From positions 1 through 64,000 of the forward strand of contig JAQXEG010000013.1 of the NCBI GenBank assembly GCA_029250945.1: DNA of 64,000 nt, read 5' to 3'. Source of the DNA: Yoonia sp. (GTDB lineage Bacteria; Pseudomonadota; Alphaproteobacteria; Rhodobacterales; Rhodobacteraceae). Of the stretch, positions 43,407 to 52,266 are shown piece by piece. The number at the start of each line of letters is the position of its first letter. Within the stretch, counting starts at the first letter, position 1. The notes under the pieces are model-generated. The model worked only from the letters and a program-made list of their open reading frames with translations. It was not told the DNA's origin and did not search any database. A program made the position numbers and the translations under genes.

Positions 43407-45323
43407 CTACTGCAATGCGCCCGCGTCATTCAACGCAGCGGCCGCATCGGCGTCATACCACCAGAAATCCAATGTACCCAAGGCGAAAGGCGGCAGCTCA
43501 TCAGGGAAACGATACTGGTCGTAATAAGCAACAGTATGGGTGTCCTTGAACCACTGCGGGATCCAGAAGCCTTCGGCGCGCAGCACACGGTCCATCGCCC
43601 TGGCGGCGGTTTGAATATCCGCCAACTCTTCGGCAGCCACAACAGCGTCAATCACACGGTCAACACCTTCGGACCGCAGCCGCATGATATTGCGCGAACT
43701 GTCATCTGCGGCCTCTGACCCGAACCATTGGCGCAGCTGCTGTCCAGGCTCAAACCCTTGTGTCAGGGTGTGGTTGACCAGATCAAAATCACCCGACCGG
43801 CGGCGTTCGATATATTGCGATGTGTCGACACGTTCCAGCGACGCATTCACACCCAGACGTTTCAGGTTTTCGACCATCGGGTTCACGATCCGGTCGAACT
43901 GTGGCGAATACTGCAAGAATACCGCATCCAGTGTCTGCCCGTCCTTGCGGCGCACACCGTCATCACCGGCCAGCCAGCCAGCCTCGTCCAGCAGGGCAGA
44001 CGCACGGCGCAAATTACCGCGATCCAGCGGGCGCTGAGATGTGGATGACACGGCGGCCATGCGTACCTCATCCGTCAGGATGGATGCGTCAAAAAAACCT
44101 TCCTCAACCAATGGCTGCAAAATCGCCAGCTCGCCTTCGGTCGGAGTGCCCTTCGCCTCCAGATCAGAGTTTTGCCAGAATGAATTGACGCGTGCATACA
44201 GGCCGTAGAATAGCGATTCATTGGACCATTCAAAGTTGAACATAAGGGCCACAGCATCGCGAACCCACGGGTCCTGCCATGTGGGATTATCAAGGTTGAA
44301 CACAAACGATTGCGCTGATCCGATCGCGCCGTTGGGCAGTTCTTCGACCTTGACCCAACCGTTGTCCACAGCGGGGAAATCATAACCCGTGGCCCACTGT
44401 TTTGAACTGTTTTCGGACCGGAACGTGTAGGCGCCCGATTTGAACCCTTCAAACGCGGCGGCGCTATCGGCGAAATATTCAACGCGGATCGTCTCAAAAT
44501 TATTACGACCGATGCTGGCGGGATGATCCGCGCCCCACCAATTCGGGTCCTTGCGATACACAAGCTGGCGACCGATATCGACGGTGTCCAACAGATAGGG
44601 GCCGGTCCCCATAAATGGTGCATCAGTGGATTCATCCAAACGCGCACCGGTGTCTTCCCACCACGCTTTGGAAAATGCGGATGTACCGCCAACCCAAGTG
44701 ACCACATCGCGGCGCGGGGCATCTTCGGTGAATGTGAACTTGATTTTATAAGGGTTCATCACCTCGACGCTGTCGATAAAGCGGGAATAAACTTCGCGGT
44801 ATTCGGTGATCCCCTGCTCAAGATACAGCTCGAAAGAGAATTTCAGATCCTCGGCGGTCATGCCGGTGCCATCCGAGAACGTCACATCGTCGCGCAGATT
44901 GAAAATCACCCAATCACGGCTTTGCGGGTATTCCATCGTTGTGCACAGATAGCAGTAAGCGCCATAGGCATCATCCGCCGCAGCCATCAGAATGGATTCG
45001 TACCCAATCGTCGCAAGGGCCGCAGGCGTCCCCTTACGCGTCGACATGTTGAAACTGTCGAACGTGCCTTGGGCCCATTGGGAAATCTCACCGCCTTTGG
45101 GCGCGTCGGGGTTCACGTAGTTGAAGTGCGGGAAATCAGCCGGATAGACCAATTCGTCAAAGTTGGAATAGCCATGGGTCACTGTCACCGGATCGTGGCC
45201 ATCCGCATCAGCCTGCCCTGCCCAAATCGCGGCACCGATCAGAATGGCGCTGCCAGTCGCAATCAGCCTTGGCGTGGATGTATCGGGCTTGGCCGCGACG
45301 CGGGTGGATGGACGTGATTTCAT
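43407..45323 (-). CDS. yejA: Peptide-binding periplasmic protein (YejA type)
   Basis: Family 5 extracellular solute-binding protein, 638 residues, first gene of the yejABEF-like operon. The N-terminal hydrophobic export signal (PRLIATGSAILIGAAIWAG) is cut near ADADG. YejA-type stretches are HGYSNFDELVYPADFPHFNYV, PKGGEISQWAQGTFDSFN and GDFDLVNHTLTQGFEPGQQLRQWFGSE. In enteric bacteria YejABEF imports microcin C and peptides; the same is likely here but not shown. Upstream are only the cytochrome terminator and about 130 bases. Confidence 0.9.
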   Translation of the reverse strand: MKSRPSTRVAAKPDTSTPRLIATGSAILIGAAIWAGQADADGHDPVTVTHGYSNFDELVYPADFPHFNYVNPDAPKGGEISQWAQGTFDSFNMSTRKGTPAALATIGYESILMAAADDAYGAYCYLCTTMEYPQSRDWVIFNLRDDVTFSDGTGMTAEDLKFSFELYLEQGITEYREVYSRFIDSVEVMNPYKIKFTFTEDAPRRDVVTWVGGTSAFSKAWWEDTGARLDESTDAPFMGTGPYLLDTVDIGRQLVYRKDPNWWGADHPASIGRNNFETIRVEYFADSAAAFEGFKSGAYTFRSENSSKQWATGYDFPAVDNGWVKVEELPNGAIGSAQSFVFNLDNPTWQDPWVRDAVALMFNFEWSNESLFYGLYARVNSFWQNSDLEAKGTPTEGELAILQPLVEEGFFDASILTDEVRMAAVSSTSQRPLDRGNLRRASALLDEAGWLAGDDGVRRKDGQTLDAVFLQYSPQFDRIVNPMVENLKRLGVNASLERVDTSQYIERRRSGDFDLVNHTLTQGFEPGQQLRQWFGSEAADDSSRNIMRLRSEGVDRVIDAVVAAEELADIQTAARAMDRVLRAEGFWIPQWFKDTHTVAYYDQYRFPDELPPFALGTLDFWWYDADAAAALNDAGALQ

Positions 45324-45454
45324 AGCTCTCTCCCAAAAATCAGACGGTTCGCCTTTACTTACATGAAGCTAACGGGCGGATTGGCAAATATACAAGTTGA
45401 GAATCCGTGATAGGCGCGTAAACACAGCGAACGGTGGCCCAAGCAACACGCATG

Positions 45455-45490
45455 AAAAAGGCCGCCCTGCATGTGCAAGACGGCCTTTTC
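45455..45490 (-). terminator. Terminator after the cytochrome c gene
   Basis: On the minus strand the arms AAAAGGCCG and CGGCCTTTTT pair around a loop of about 16 bases, followed by the T-run, 20 bases after the cytochrome stop. Confidence 0.8.
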
Positions 45491-45509
45491 AAATTCAGCG
45501 GTGGCTAAT

Positions 45510-46034
45510 TTAGCCGCCGATTGACGCGAGATAGGCAATCAGGTTGGCGCGATCTTCGACCTTGCGCATCCCGTTATAGCCCATAGCGGTCCCTGGCGCC
45601 CAACCCTTGGGGTTCTCAAGGAACGCCTGCAGGTTTTCTGGTGTCCATGTATCGGCCACAGCAACCAATGCGCCGGAATATGCGAAGTCTTCTGCGCCGA
45701 CTGCGCGGTTCACAACGCCGTACAGCGATGGACCAACACCGTGGTTACCCGCCTCAAGCGCGTGGCAAGACCGGCAGTTGCGCCACAGTGTTTCACCGTC
45801 AGTGGCAGAAGCAGACGCCATCACAACCGCGAAATCAATCTCTTCCACGGGTTCCACATCTTCAACCTCGGCAGAGGCGACTTCGATCTTGTAGCCCTGC
45901 GCGTGGTCGTCGCCATGGCCGTGGCCACCGCCGCTATGATAAATCGTCTCGGCGGCCCAGCCACCCAGCATAAATACCAACAATGCGCCACATGCGCCGC
46001 CCATTGCCTTTGTCATCGTCATTGTGTCGAACAT
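45510..46034 (-). CDS. Membrane-anchored cytochrome c (c_y/c-552 type)
   Basis: Class I c-type cytochrome held by an N-terminal membrane anchor, 174 residues, carrying electrons between bc1 complex and cytochrome oxidase. I chose the start MFDTMTMTKAMGG at 46032-46034, the usual opening of roseobacter c_y proteins, although upstream ATG codons are in frame. The segment GACGALLVFMLGGWAAETI is the anchor, then a His/Gly linker (HSGGGHGHGDDHAQG) and acidic spacer, haem site CRSCH, and the methionine ligand near GTAMGYNGM. A clear terminator follows; pheA is divergent. Confidence 0.9.
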   Translation of the reverse strand: MFDTMTMTKAMGGACGALLVFMLGGWAAETIYHSGGGHGHGDDHAQGYKIEVASAEVEDVEPVEEIDFAVVMASASATDGETLWRNCRSCHALEAGNHGVGPSLYGVVNRAVGAEDFAYSGALVAVADTWTPENLQAFLENPKGWAPGTAMGYNGMRKVEDRANLIAYLASIGG

Positions 46035-46154
46035 GTCGCGTTCCATTCCGTTCGCAGTTTTGCGGTTATCTATCCGCTTCACACCTCGTTATGCAAGGTA
46101 TAGTGGCGCGACCAATTGCCCATTTTTTGTCAAAGCCAGAGGAAGTGTTCCCAG

Positions 46155-46997
46155 ATGTCCCCAAAAATCGCGTTTCAAGGCGAATTAGGCGCCTATGGAC
46201 ACCAAGCCTGTTCCGAGGCACGGCCTGATTTCGCCCCCTATCCCTGCGAAACATTCGATGACGCCATCGAATCTGTGCGCAAAGGGGACGCACAATTGGG
46301 TATGATCGCTGTCGAAAACTCCACCTATGGGCGCGTGGCCGATGTGCATTCACTGCTACCCGAGAGTGGTTTACATATCGTGGACGAGGCATTTGTGCGC
46401 GTGCATGTGAACCTTTTGGTCAAACCTGGCGCACGCACGGGCGATATTACCGCCGCCTACGGACACCCGGTCATCCTGCCGCAATGTGGGAAATTCCTGC
46501 GCGACAATGACATCAGCCCCCGCGCCGTATCCGACAACGCCCGAGCCGCCCGCGAGGTGGCAGAGGGGGATGATATGACCGCCGCCGCCCTCGCGTCTGA
46601 ACTGGCCGCCGGGATTTATGGGTTGGATATCGCCGCGCGTCATATTGAGGACGTGGATAACAACACCACGCGGTTCTTGGTCATGGCGCGGGACTCTGAT
46701 TACAAAAGGCGCGGCAATCACGGCATGATGACCAGCTTTGTGTTCCGTGTACGCAACATCCCTGCCGCGCTGTATAAGGCAATGGGCGGCTTTGCGACCA
46801 ATGGCGTGAACATGACCAAGCTCGAAAGCTATATGGTCGGCGGCAATTTTCAGGCCACCCAATTCTACGCCGAGATTGAGGGGCATCCCGATGATCGCAA
46901 CGTGCAACTTGCCCTCGAAGAGCTGGGGTATTTCACCGATCACCTACATCTGATGGGTGTCTATCCAGCCGCCGCCACGCGGTACAAACGTCCCTAA
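46155..46997 (+). CDS. pheA: Prephenate dehydratase
   Basis: Forms phenylpyruvate from prephenate in phenylalanine synthesis; 280 residues, single-function form without chorismate mutase. The catalytic domain begins KIAFQGELGAYGHQA and includes IAVENSTYGRVADVHSLL and NNTTRFLVMARDSD; a C-terminal ACT domain (SFVFRVRNIPAALYKAMGGFATNGVNMTKLES, in parts) gives Phe feedback. Start is the ATG at 46155. Its stop shares bases with the stop of the convergent SRPBCC remnant. Confidence 0.92.
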   Translation: MSPKIAFQGELGAYGHQACSEARPDFAPYPCETFDDAIESVRKGDAQLGMIAVENSTYGRVADVHSLLPESGLHIVDEAFVRVHVNLLVKPGARTGDITAAYGHPVILPQCGKFLRDNDISPRAVSDNARAAREVAEGDDMTAAALASELAAGIYGLDIAARHIEDVDNNTTRFLVMARDSDYKRRGNHGMMTSFVFRVRNIPAALYKAMGGFATNGVNMTKLESYMVGGNFQATQFYAEIEGHPDDRNVQLALEELGYFTDHLHLMGVYPAAATRYKRP

Positions 46998-47461
46998 GCG
47001 GATTTACGGTAGCGGTCTTCGACGTCTTCGGCAAATTCCGTCACCCGGAGTTTGAAACGACGGGTCAAATTGCTTTTCGCCAGCTTGAGCGATTGCAGCA
47101 AAAGACGCGCAGACAGGCTTTTGGGGGACATCTCGACCGTGATGGCGAGGCGTGTCCGGTTCTTGGATAGCGGCACCAGTTCAACGATCGTCTCGCCGTT
47201 CAGACCAGACGCAGTTGTATCAATCTGAAGGTCTGTTGGCCCATCAAAGCGGGTGATCTTGGCCTACATTTTGCGGTCTTTACCACGAAACTTGAACGCA
47301 ACGTCCCATGCGGCACCCAGCCCAATCGCGGACCCGCCATCAATCCGCTGCACATCCGCGCCGCGGCGCAACGCCTGACGCTCAAACCCCTGAAAATCCG
47401 TCACCCGCGCATAGACATAGTCGATGGGCGCCTCGATATCTTCTCTTGTGCTGGACTTCAT
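46994..47461 (-). pseudogene. SRPBCC-family protein gene with internal TAG stop
   Basis: From the ATG at 47459-47461 the frame reads KSSTREDIEAPIDYVYARVTDF, a START/Bet v1-like (SRPBCC) N-terminus, to a TAG at 47264-47266. After the TAG the same frame stays open to 46994 and continues the fold (ITRFDGPTDLQIDTTASG, ETIVELVPLSKNRTRLAITVE, LSARLLLQSLKLAKSNL). The whole would be about 155 residues, a normal SRPBCC size, so one base change (probably CAG to TAG) broke it. Function unknown; homologues bind lipophilic ligands. If the strain suppresses amber codons, it could still be made. Confidence 0.75.
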
Positions 47462-47508
47462 GTGTCTGCCTTCATCCGCTGCACCTGATGGCGTCTTGAT
47501 TGGTTGAG

Positions 47509-48459
47509 TTAATCCAACCGATCCGAAAGCCAATTTTCCAGTAGAAAATGCGCAATCGCCCCAGCGCGGGCCGGATTAATTTTTGGGTGTTGCCCTGCAA
47601 AAACATCTACCATCTCTTCGCGCGTCACCCAAAGCGCATCTTCGATCTCGGCAGGGTCAATGACGATGTCATCTGTCAACGCCTCGCCACGGCAACCGAA
47701 CATCAGTGATGCCGGAAACGGCCATGGCTGGCTGGACAGATAAGACACCGCACCGACACGCACACCCGACTCCTCGAACACCTCACGGCGCACAGCGGCC
47801 TCGATCGTTTCACCCGGTTCAACAAAACCCGCCAGCAGGGAATACATCCCCTCGGGCCAGCCCGGCGAGCGGCCCATCAGCACGCTGTTGCCACGGGTTA
47901 TCAGCATGATCACAACCGGATCAGTGCGCGGGAAATGATGCGCCCCACAGCCGGGGCAATCACGTTGCCAGCCACCCATCGCCATCACGCTTTCATGCCC
48001 GCATTTGGCACAGAACCGATGGCTGCGATGCCATTCCATGACAGCCTTGGCCGTGGCCGCCAGTTCTGCGTCACGCGGGCTAAGGGCGGTCATCGTGGCG
48101 CGGATATCCGCGAAACCACCGTTCGCACAGGCCGGATGCACCTGCCGCGTCTTGTCGAAAAAGCTGAACGCCTCGGCAGGGTCAAACCCCTCTGGCATCC
48201 ATGTGGAAATATCGCTTGCGAAGATGGGAACATTATCCTCAAGTCCGAGGAATATCTTGTCCGCCGCCACATCGGCAGAAACCTTATGGGTAACCGGCAA
48301 CCGCAAAAGCTGGTCGGCATCATCCACCAAAATCTTGCCCCGCCACATCACAATCGTGACGGCGTTCTTTTCACCACGCAGCGTGGCCGCTTGCGGGCGT
48401 AAATGGGCGGCGCGGTCCAAGCCTGATCCGCCAAAGGTCACTGTCTCTGCATGTTTCAT
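47509..48459 (-). CDS. nudC: NADH pyrophosphatase NudC
   Basis: Hydrolyses NAD(H) and NAD-capped RNA ends; 316 residues. A zinc ribbon is formed by FCAKCGH and DCPGCGAHHFPR (four cysteines), followed by the Nudix box GFVEPGETIEAAVRREVFEESGV and the NudC-specific SQPWPFPASLMFG. I chose the ATG at 48457-48459 (KHAETVTFGGSGLDR), the family-like N-terminus; an in-frame extension upstream to 48627 would overlap the nucleotidase remnant. It is divergent from that remnant. Confidence 0.92.
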   Translation of the reverse strand: MKHAETVTFGGSGLDRAAHLRPQAATLRGEKNAVTIVMWRGKILVDDADQLLRLPVTHKVSADVAADKIFLGLEDNVPIFASDISTWMPEGFDPAEAFSFFDKTRQVHPACANGGFADIRATMTALSPRDAELAATAKAVMEWHRSHRFCAKCGHESVMAMGGWQRDCPGCGAHHFPRTDPVVIMLITRGNSVLMGRSPGWPEGMYSLLAGFVEPGETIEAAVRREVFEESGVRVGAVSYLSSQPWPFPASLMFGCRGEALTDDIVIDPAEIEDALWVTREEMVDVFAGQHPKINPARAGAIAHFLLENWLSDRLD

Positions 48460-48581
48460 GGCGCACAGATGCCACGGCCGCGAGGTCAACACAAACTTTT
48501 GTTCGATCAGCATGGTCATTCCCATAATTCCCGCTGTGGCTGCATTATAGCAAAAATCCCGCCCCCTTTCCCGTCTGCCGT

Positions 48582-50340
48582 ATCCACATTCTGGAAACGA
48601 CCGATCTGTATATGCAGCTGTTGCCATTCGATTATTTCACCGAAAAACTCGCCGAGGGGTCGGGGCTGATCGCGTTGGTGCAAAACATCTCTGACATTCG
48701 CGCCAAGGCGGGCAGCGGTGTGTTCCTGTTCGACAACGGGGATTTCTTGCAAGGCAACCCAACGGCTGATTTCGTGGCCTCCCTTCCCGAGGACGACACC
48801 GATCATCCGATGATCGCAGCTATGAACGCGCTGGATTATGACGCGGTCGCCCTTGGGAACCATGAATTCAACTATGGGCTGCCGTTTCTGGACAATACGA
48901 TAGCGCGCGCTTCCCCGTACTGTACGCCAACCTTTTGCGGTCCGACGCCACCCCGCTCGCAGCCCCCTACACTATCATCACCCGTGATGTGATGTGCGCG
49001 GACGAGCATAGCCGCCCCTTGCGCCTTGGGGTCATGGGCCTTGTAACCCCGCAAGTCGTTGACTGGGACAAGGCCCTTCTGGACGGGCATCTGATCGCCG
49101 CTGACATCGTGGAAACCGCGCAAGATATGGTGCCACAGATGCGCGCAGAGGGGGCCGATATCATTGTCGCACTCTGTCACGCAGGCATCGACACGGCCCC
49201 TTGGGCGCAGGGTATGGAAAACGCGGCCTATCACTTTGCGGCGGTCGACGGGATTAACGTTGTTTTGACCGGCCACACCCATGATGTCTTTCCTGACGGG
49301 ACCAACCACGATGATCCCCAAATCGACGGGCAGGCGGGGCAGCTGCACGGCAAACCTGCGGTGATGGCCGGATCATATGGCACGCTATTGGGTGTGGTCG
49401 CATTGGATTTGGATTGGACAGGGAACGGATGGGCCGCCGGCACCTTTGATGTGACTGTGCAAAAGGCGGTCAGCAGACGGCCAGACACCTTGTTGCAATC
49501 GGGGATGAAGGCCACGGTGCTTGATATCCATAGCCAAGCCCTGACCCACATCCGCCACCCCGTTGCGCGCACAGACCAACCGATCCAAAGCCATTTTGCC
49601 ACAGCCGCACCCGATCTGTCGCTGCAACTGCCGGCCCACGCTCAGCGCGATGCGATTGTGACCGCGGGGGCCGATACGGCGTGGGGGCATCTGCCTGTTC
49701 TGTCCGCCGTGGCACCGTTTCGGGCAGGCGGCAAAGGCAGGCCATCGCATTTCATCGACACCCCAAAAGGAGCGCTGACACTGCGCGACGTGGCCGCGAT
49801 CTATCCGTTTGCCAATAAGGTATTCGCAGTGCGGCGCACAGGGGCGCAGTTGCGATCATGGCTGAACAGGTTTTTGAAACCCAAGTGGCTGATGGGGATC
49901 GGCGCCCCCTACTGCGGCACCGCGCGGCGCCCTATGAATTCGATGTGATCTACGGACTGACCTACGACATTGACCTGTCCAAAGATTGCGACCGTATCGT
50001 CAATCTACGGCACGCGGGCCAGGCGGTGGACGACACCGATCAGCTTGCTGTCGCAACCAATAGCTACCGCGCACATGGCGGCGGCGGCTTTTTCAAGGTT
50101 GGGCCGAATGATGTGCTGGATGTGACCGCCACAGGTGCGCGTGACCTCCTGGTGGATTACCTGCGCAGGCGCGGCACCGTGACCGGACAGACCGAAACAG
50201 TCTGGCGATTTGCACCACTTAGCAGTGCGCATGCCGCCGTCTATTCCGCCCCGCAGGCCAAACCACAATCACGGCCACACAAGCTGCGTGCGACGCAAAC
50301 CACTGCGGACGGGTTTGCTGTGTTTGATCTCAAACTCTGA
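48582..50340 (+). pseudogene. 5'-nucleotidase / 2',3'-cyclic phosphodiesterase remnant
   Basis: A CpdB/UshA-like periplasmic nucleotidase read in three frames. Part one (ILETTDLYMQLLPFDYF to GNHEFNYGLPFLDN) runs to about 48910; the frame then shifts at a (GC)4 run, 48903-48910, continuing FPVLYANLLRSD ... LTGHTHDVFPDG to about 49870, where a T5 run marks a second shift into FETQVADGDRRPLL ... APYEFDVIYGLTYDID. No start codon or signal peptide precedes part one. The metal-binding DxH motif reads DLY (His to Tyr). The conserved GNHE and GHTHD motifs remain, so decay looks recent to moderate. NudC and SRP RNA flank it. Confidence 0.8.
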
Positions 50341-50374
50341 CACCTTGCGCCCGACGATCCACCGTCTTATACGA

Positions 50375-50478
50375 GGGGTGAGAGGTTGGCGCGGGCAAGT
50401 GCCTCGCCAACCTGGTCAGGTCCGGAAGGAAGCAGCCACAACGAGCCCCACTTGGGTCGATGTCCAGCCTCTCACCCC
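50375..50478 (+). ncRNA. ffs: Signal recognition particle RNA (4.5S type)
   Basis: The diagnostic apical domain GGTCAGGTCCGGAAGGAAGC lies at 50414-50433, with its GGAA tetraloop and the A-rich asymmetric loop. The outer stem pairs GGGGTGAGAGG (50375-50385) with CCTCTCACCCC (50468-50478), giving a hairpin of about 104 bases, the small bacterial SRP RNA without an Alu domain. It binds Ffh to target membrane proteins. It lies just after the nucleotidase remnant; the remaining bases up to rsgA hold nothing obvious. Mature ends may differ by a few bases. Confidence 0.93.
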
Positions 50479-50619
50479 ATTCGCCGCAGCCGCAAGGAAG
50501 GTTGTTTATGACTGTATTCACACACCTTCCGGCAGGCGCGCGCTGATTGATCGCCCTGCAATTCATTTCTATCTGCTCGCCAAAATGGAGGAGCAATTGC
50601 TGTTTGCGAGGGCAAAACA

Positions 50620-51654
50620 TTGACCACTGAATTGACACGCGCCGACCTAGGATGGTCCGCGTTCTACAACGCACAACTTGATATCGACGAGATTACAACC
50701 GCGACACCCGCCCGCGTCAGCGCGGTGCACCGCACCCAGGTCGCCACATTGACCGAAGGCGGGGCCATCGATCTGACACTCGATCCCGGCATGTCATCGG
50801 GTGAGATCGCGGTTGGCGATTGGGTGCTGTGCGATCCGCAAGCGGCGCGGATGACGCGGCGGCTTGACCGGCTAAGCACCCTGCAACGCGGGTCCGACTA
50901 TCATTATGGTGAACGACAGCTGATCGCGGCGAATATCGACACGCTGTTCATTACCACGTCCTGCAACGCGGACTTTAATGTGGCGCGGCTGGAACGCTAT
51001 CTTGCACTCGCCTATGACGCCGAAATTTTGCCTGTCATTATTTTAACCAAGGCCGATCAGGCCGATGACCCCAAAAGCTATACCGATCAGGCGCAAGCGC
51101 TTGGGCGTGATCTGGGTGTCGTGACATTGGATGCGCTACATGGTGATGTGGCGGGCAAACTGGGGCCGTGGATTGGCAAGGGGCAGACCGTCGCCCTTGC
51201 CGGATCATCGGGCGTGGGCAAAACCACGCTGGCCAATGCGCTAACGGGCAATGCGGCCCTAACCCAAGGTATCCGCGAAGATGACGCGCGCGGACGGCAC
51301 ACCACCACGGGCCGATCCCTGCACCGACTGCCCACTGGTGGGTGGCTGATTGATACGCCGGGTATGCGCGGTTTGGGTGTTGCGGATGTGACCGCAGGCA
51401 TCGCCGCCACCTTCCCCGAGATTTCGGATATCGAGGGCGACTGCCGCTTTCGCAACTGCAAACACGAAAGCGAGCCGGGCTGCGCCGTGCAGGCGGGCAT
51501 CGCTGCAGGTGAAATTGACCCAGAGCGGCTCAAGCGGTTCCAAAAGCTAAGCCGCGAAGACGCCCAAGCCACCGAAACAATCGCCGAGGCCCATGCACGT
51601 GGCCGCAAATTCGGCAAAATGGTCAAGGCCGCGCAAGCCCGCAAGAAACGCTAG
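50620..51654 (+). CDS. rsgA: Ribosome small-subunit GTPase RsgA
   Basis: Circularly permuted GTPase that checks late 30S maturation; 344 residues. The motif order is permuted as expected: G4 LTKAD first, then Walker A/G1 AGSSGVGKTTLANAL, the GRHTTTGRS switch and G3 DTPGMRGLG. A zinc site follows (CRFRNCKHESEPGCAV). N-terminal OB domain covers about residues 30-90. The start is TTG at 50620 with a GAGGG site eight bases upstream. Its stop is immediately followed by the second copy of the 27-bp palindrome. Confidence 0.92.
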   Translation: MTTELTRADLGWSAFYNAQLDIDEITTATPARVSAVHRTQVATLTEGGAIDLTLDPGMSSGEIAVGDWVLCDPQAARMTRRLDRLSTLQRGSDYHYGERQLIAANIDTLFITTSCNADFNVARLERYLALAYDAEILPVIILTKADQADDPKSYTDQAQALGRDLGVVTLDALHGDVAGKLGPWIGKGQTVALAGSSGVGKTTLANALTGNAALTQGIREDDARGRHTTTGRSLHRLPTGGWLIDTPGMRGLGVADVTAGIAATFPEISDIEGDCRFRNCKHESEPGCAVQAGIAAGEIDPERLKRFQKLSREDAQATETIAEAHARGRKFGKMVKAAQARKKR

Positions 51655-51680
51655 GATGATGGGTTAAAACCCATCCTACG
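51654..51680 (+). repeat. 27-bp palindromic repeat, copy 2 (after rsgA)
   Basis: Identical on this strand to the minus strand of 29403-29429. The core GATGGGTT-AA-AACCCATC lies at 51658-51675 and fills the whole 21-base gap between the convergent rsgA and phosphatase genes, where it could act as a bidirectional terminator. Confidence 0.75.
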
Positions 51681-52113
51681 TTGTGTGCGCCCAGTCCATC
51701 TGTGCGTCCGTTTCCACCGCACAGGAGCGCACTGACCGCAGCCGTGCCAGCGCCAGATCAGCCGCCTCGCCCGCTGCGATCATCAACCGCAACACCGCCA
51801 TGCCCGACCTGCCACAGCCCCCACGGCAATGGATCAACACGCGTCCGCCGTTTGCCAACGTCGGCAACGCTGTATCCGCCGCCCGATGCCAATCACCGTC
51901 ATCGTCAGGCACACCGTAATCGACGACAGGCACTTGCATCCAACGGGCACACGGCACGGTAAACCCCGCTGCCAATTCCTTGGTCTCGACCATCGAGATG
52001 ACAAGATCGGGCGCCCAAGCCTGAACCACCGCATGATCGCGCGGGTCAGGCATCGGACAAAGGGCAAGCATGCCGCCGCCCACGGGCAATACATAAATGT
52101 GAAAGTCGGTCAT
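51676..52113 (-). CDS. Protein tyrosine / dual-specificity phosphatase family protein
   Basis: Small Cys-based phosphatase, 145 residues. The active-site loop is HCRGGCGRSGM near residues 105-115 (HC-x5-RS), with the general-acid region VDYGVPDDDGDW upstream. The N-terminal part includes LPVGGGMLALCPMPDP. I chose the ATG at 52111-52113. It is convergent with rsgA, its stop lying in a dispersed palindrome, and divergent from dnaX. Substrate is unknown. Confidence 0.82.
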   Translation of the reverse strand: MTDFHIYVLPVGGGMLALCPMPDPRDHAVVQAWAPDLVISMVETKELAAGFTVPCARWMQVPVVDYGVPDDDGDWHRAADTALPTLANGGRVLIHCRGGCGRSGMAVLRLMIAAGEAADLALARLRSVRSCAVETDAQMDWAHTT

Positions 52114-52266
52114 TTCATTGCGCCCCAAGCCGATCACGGCAAAAATACCGCGCATCCCACATGCCAGACAAATCCACCCGCACGCAAGACCGCGATATGG
52201 TGGACGTCGGGCGGGTCACGGCTTACCTTAGCCAAACGCTTTCCGAATCCCGCGCAAAGGCCGACC

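Noticed and set aside
50210-50623. 137-codon plus-strand frame across the SRP RNA
   Set aside because: It runs through the SRP RNA, whose structure and conserved apical loop explain the sequence.
51829-52266. Upstream in-frame extension of dnaX
   Set aside because: Overlaps the phosphatase gene on the other strand and is Arg/His-rich noise; the family start MTDTPAYQVLARKYRP is at 52267.
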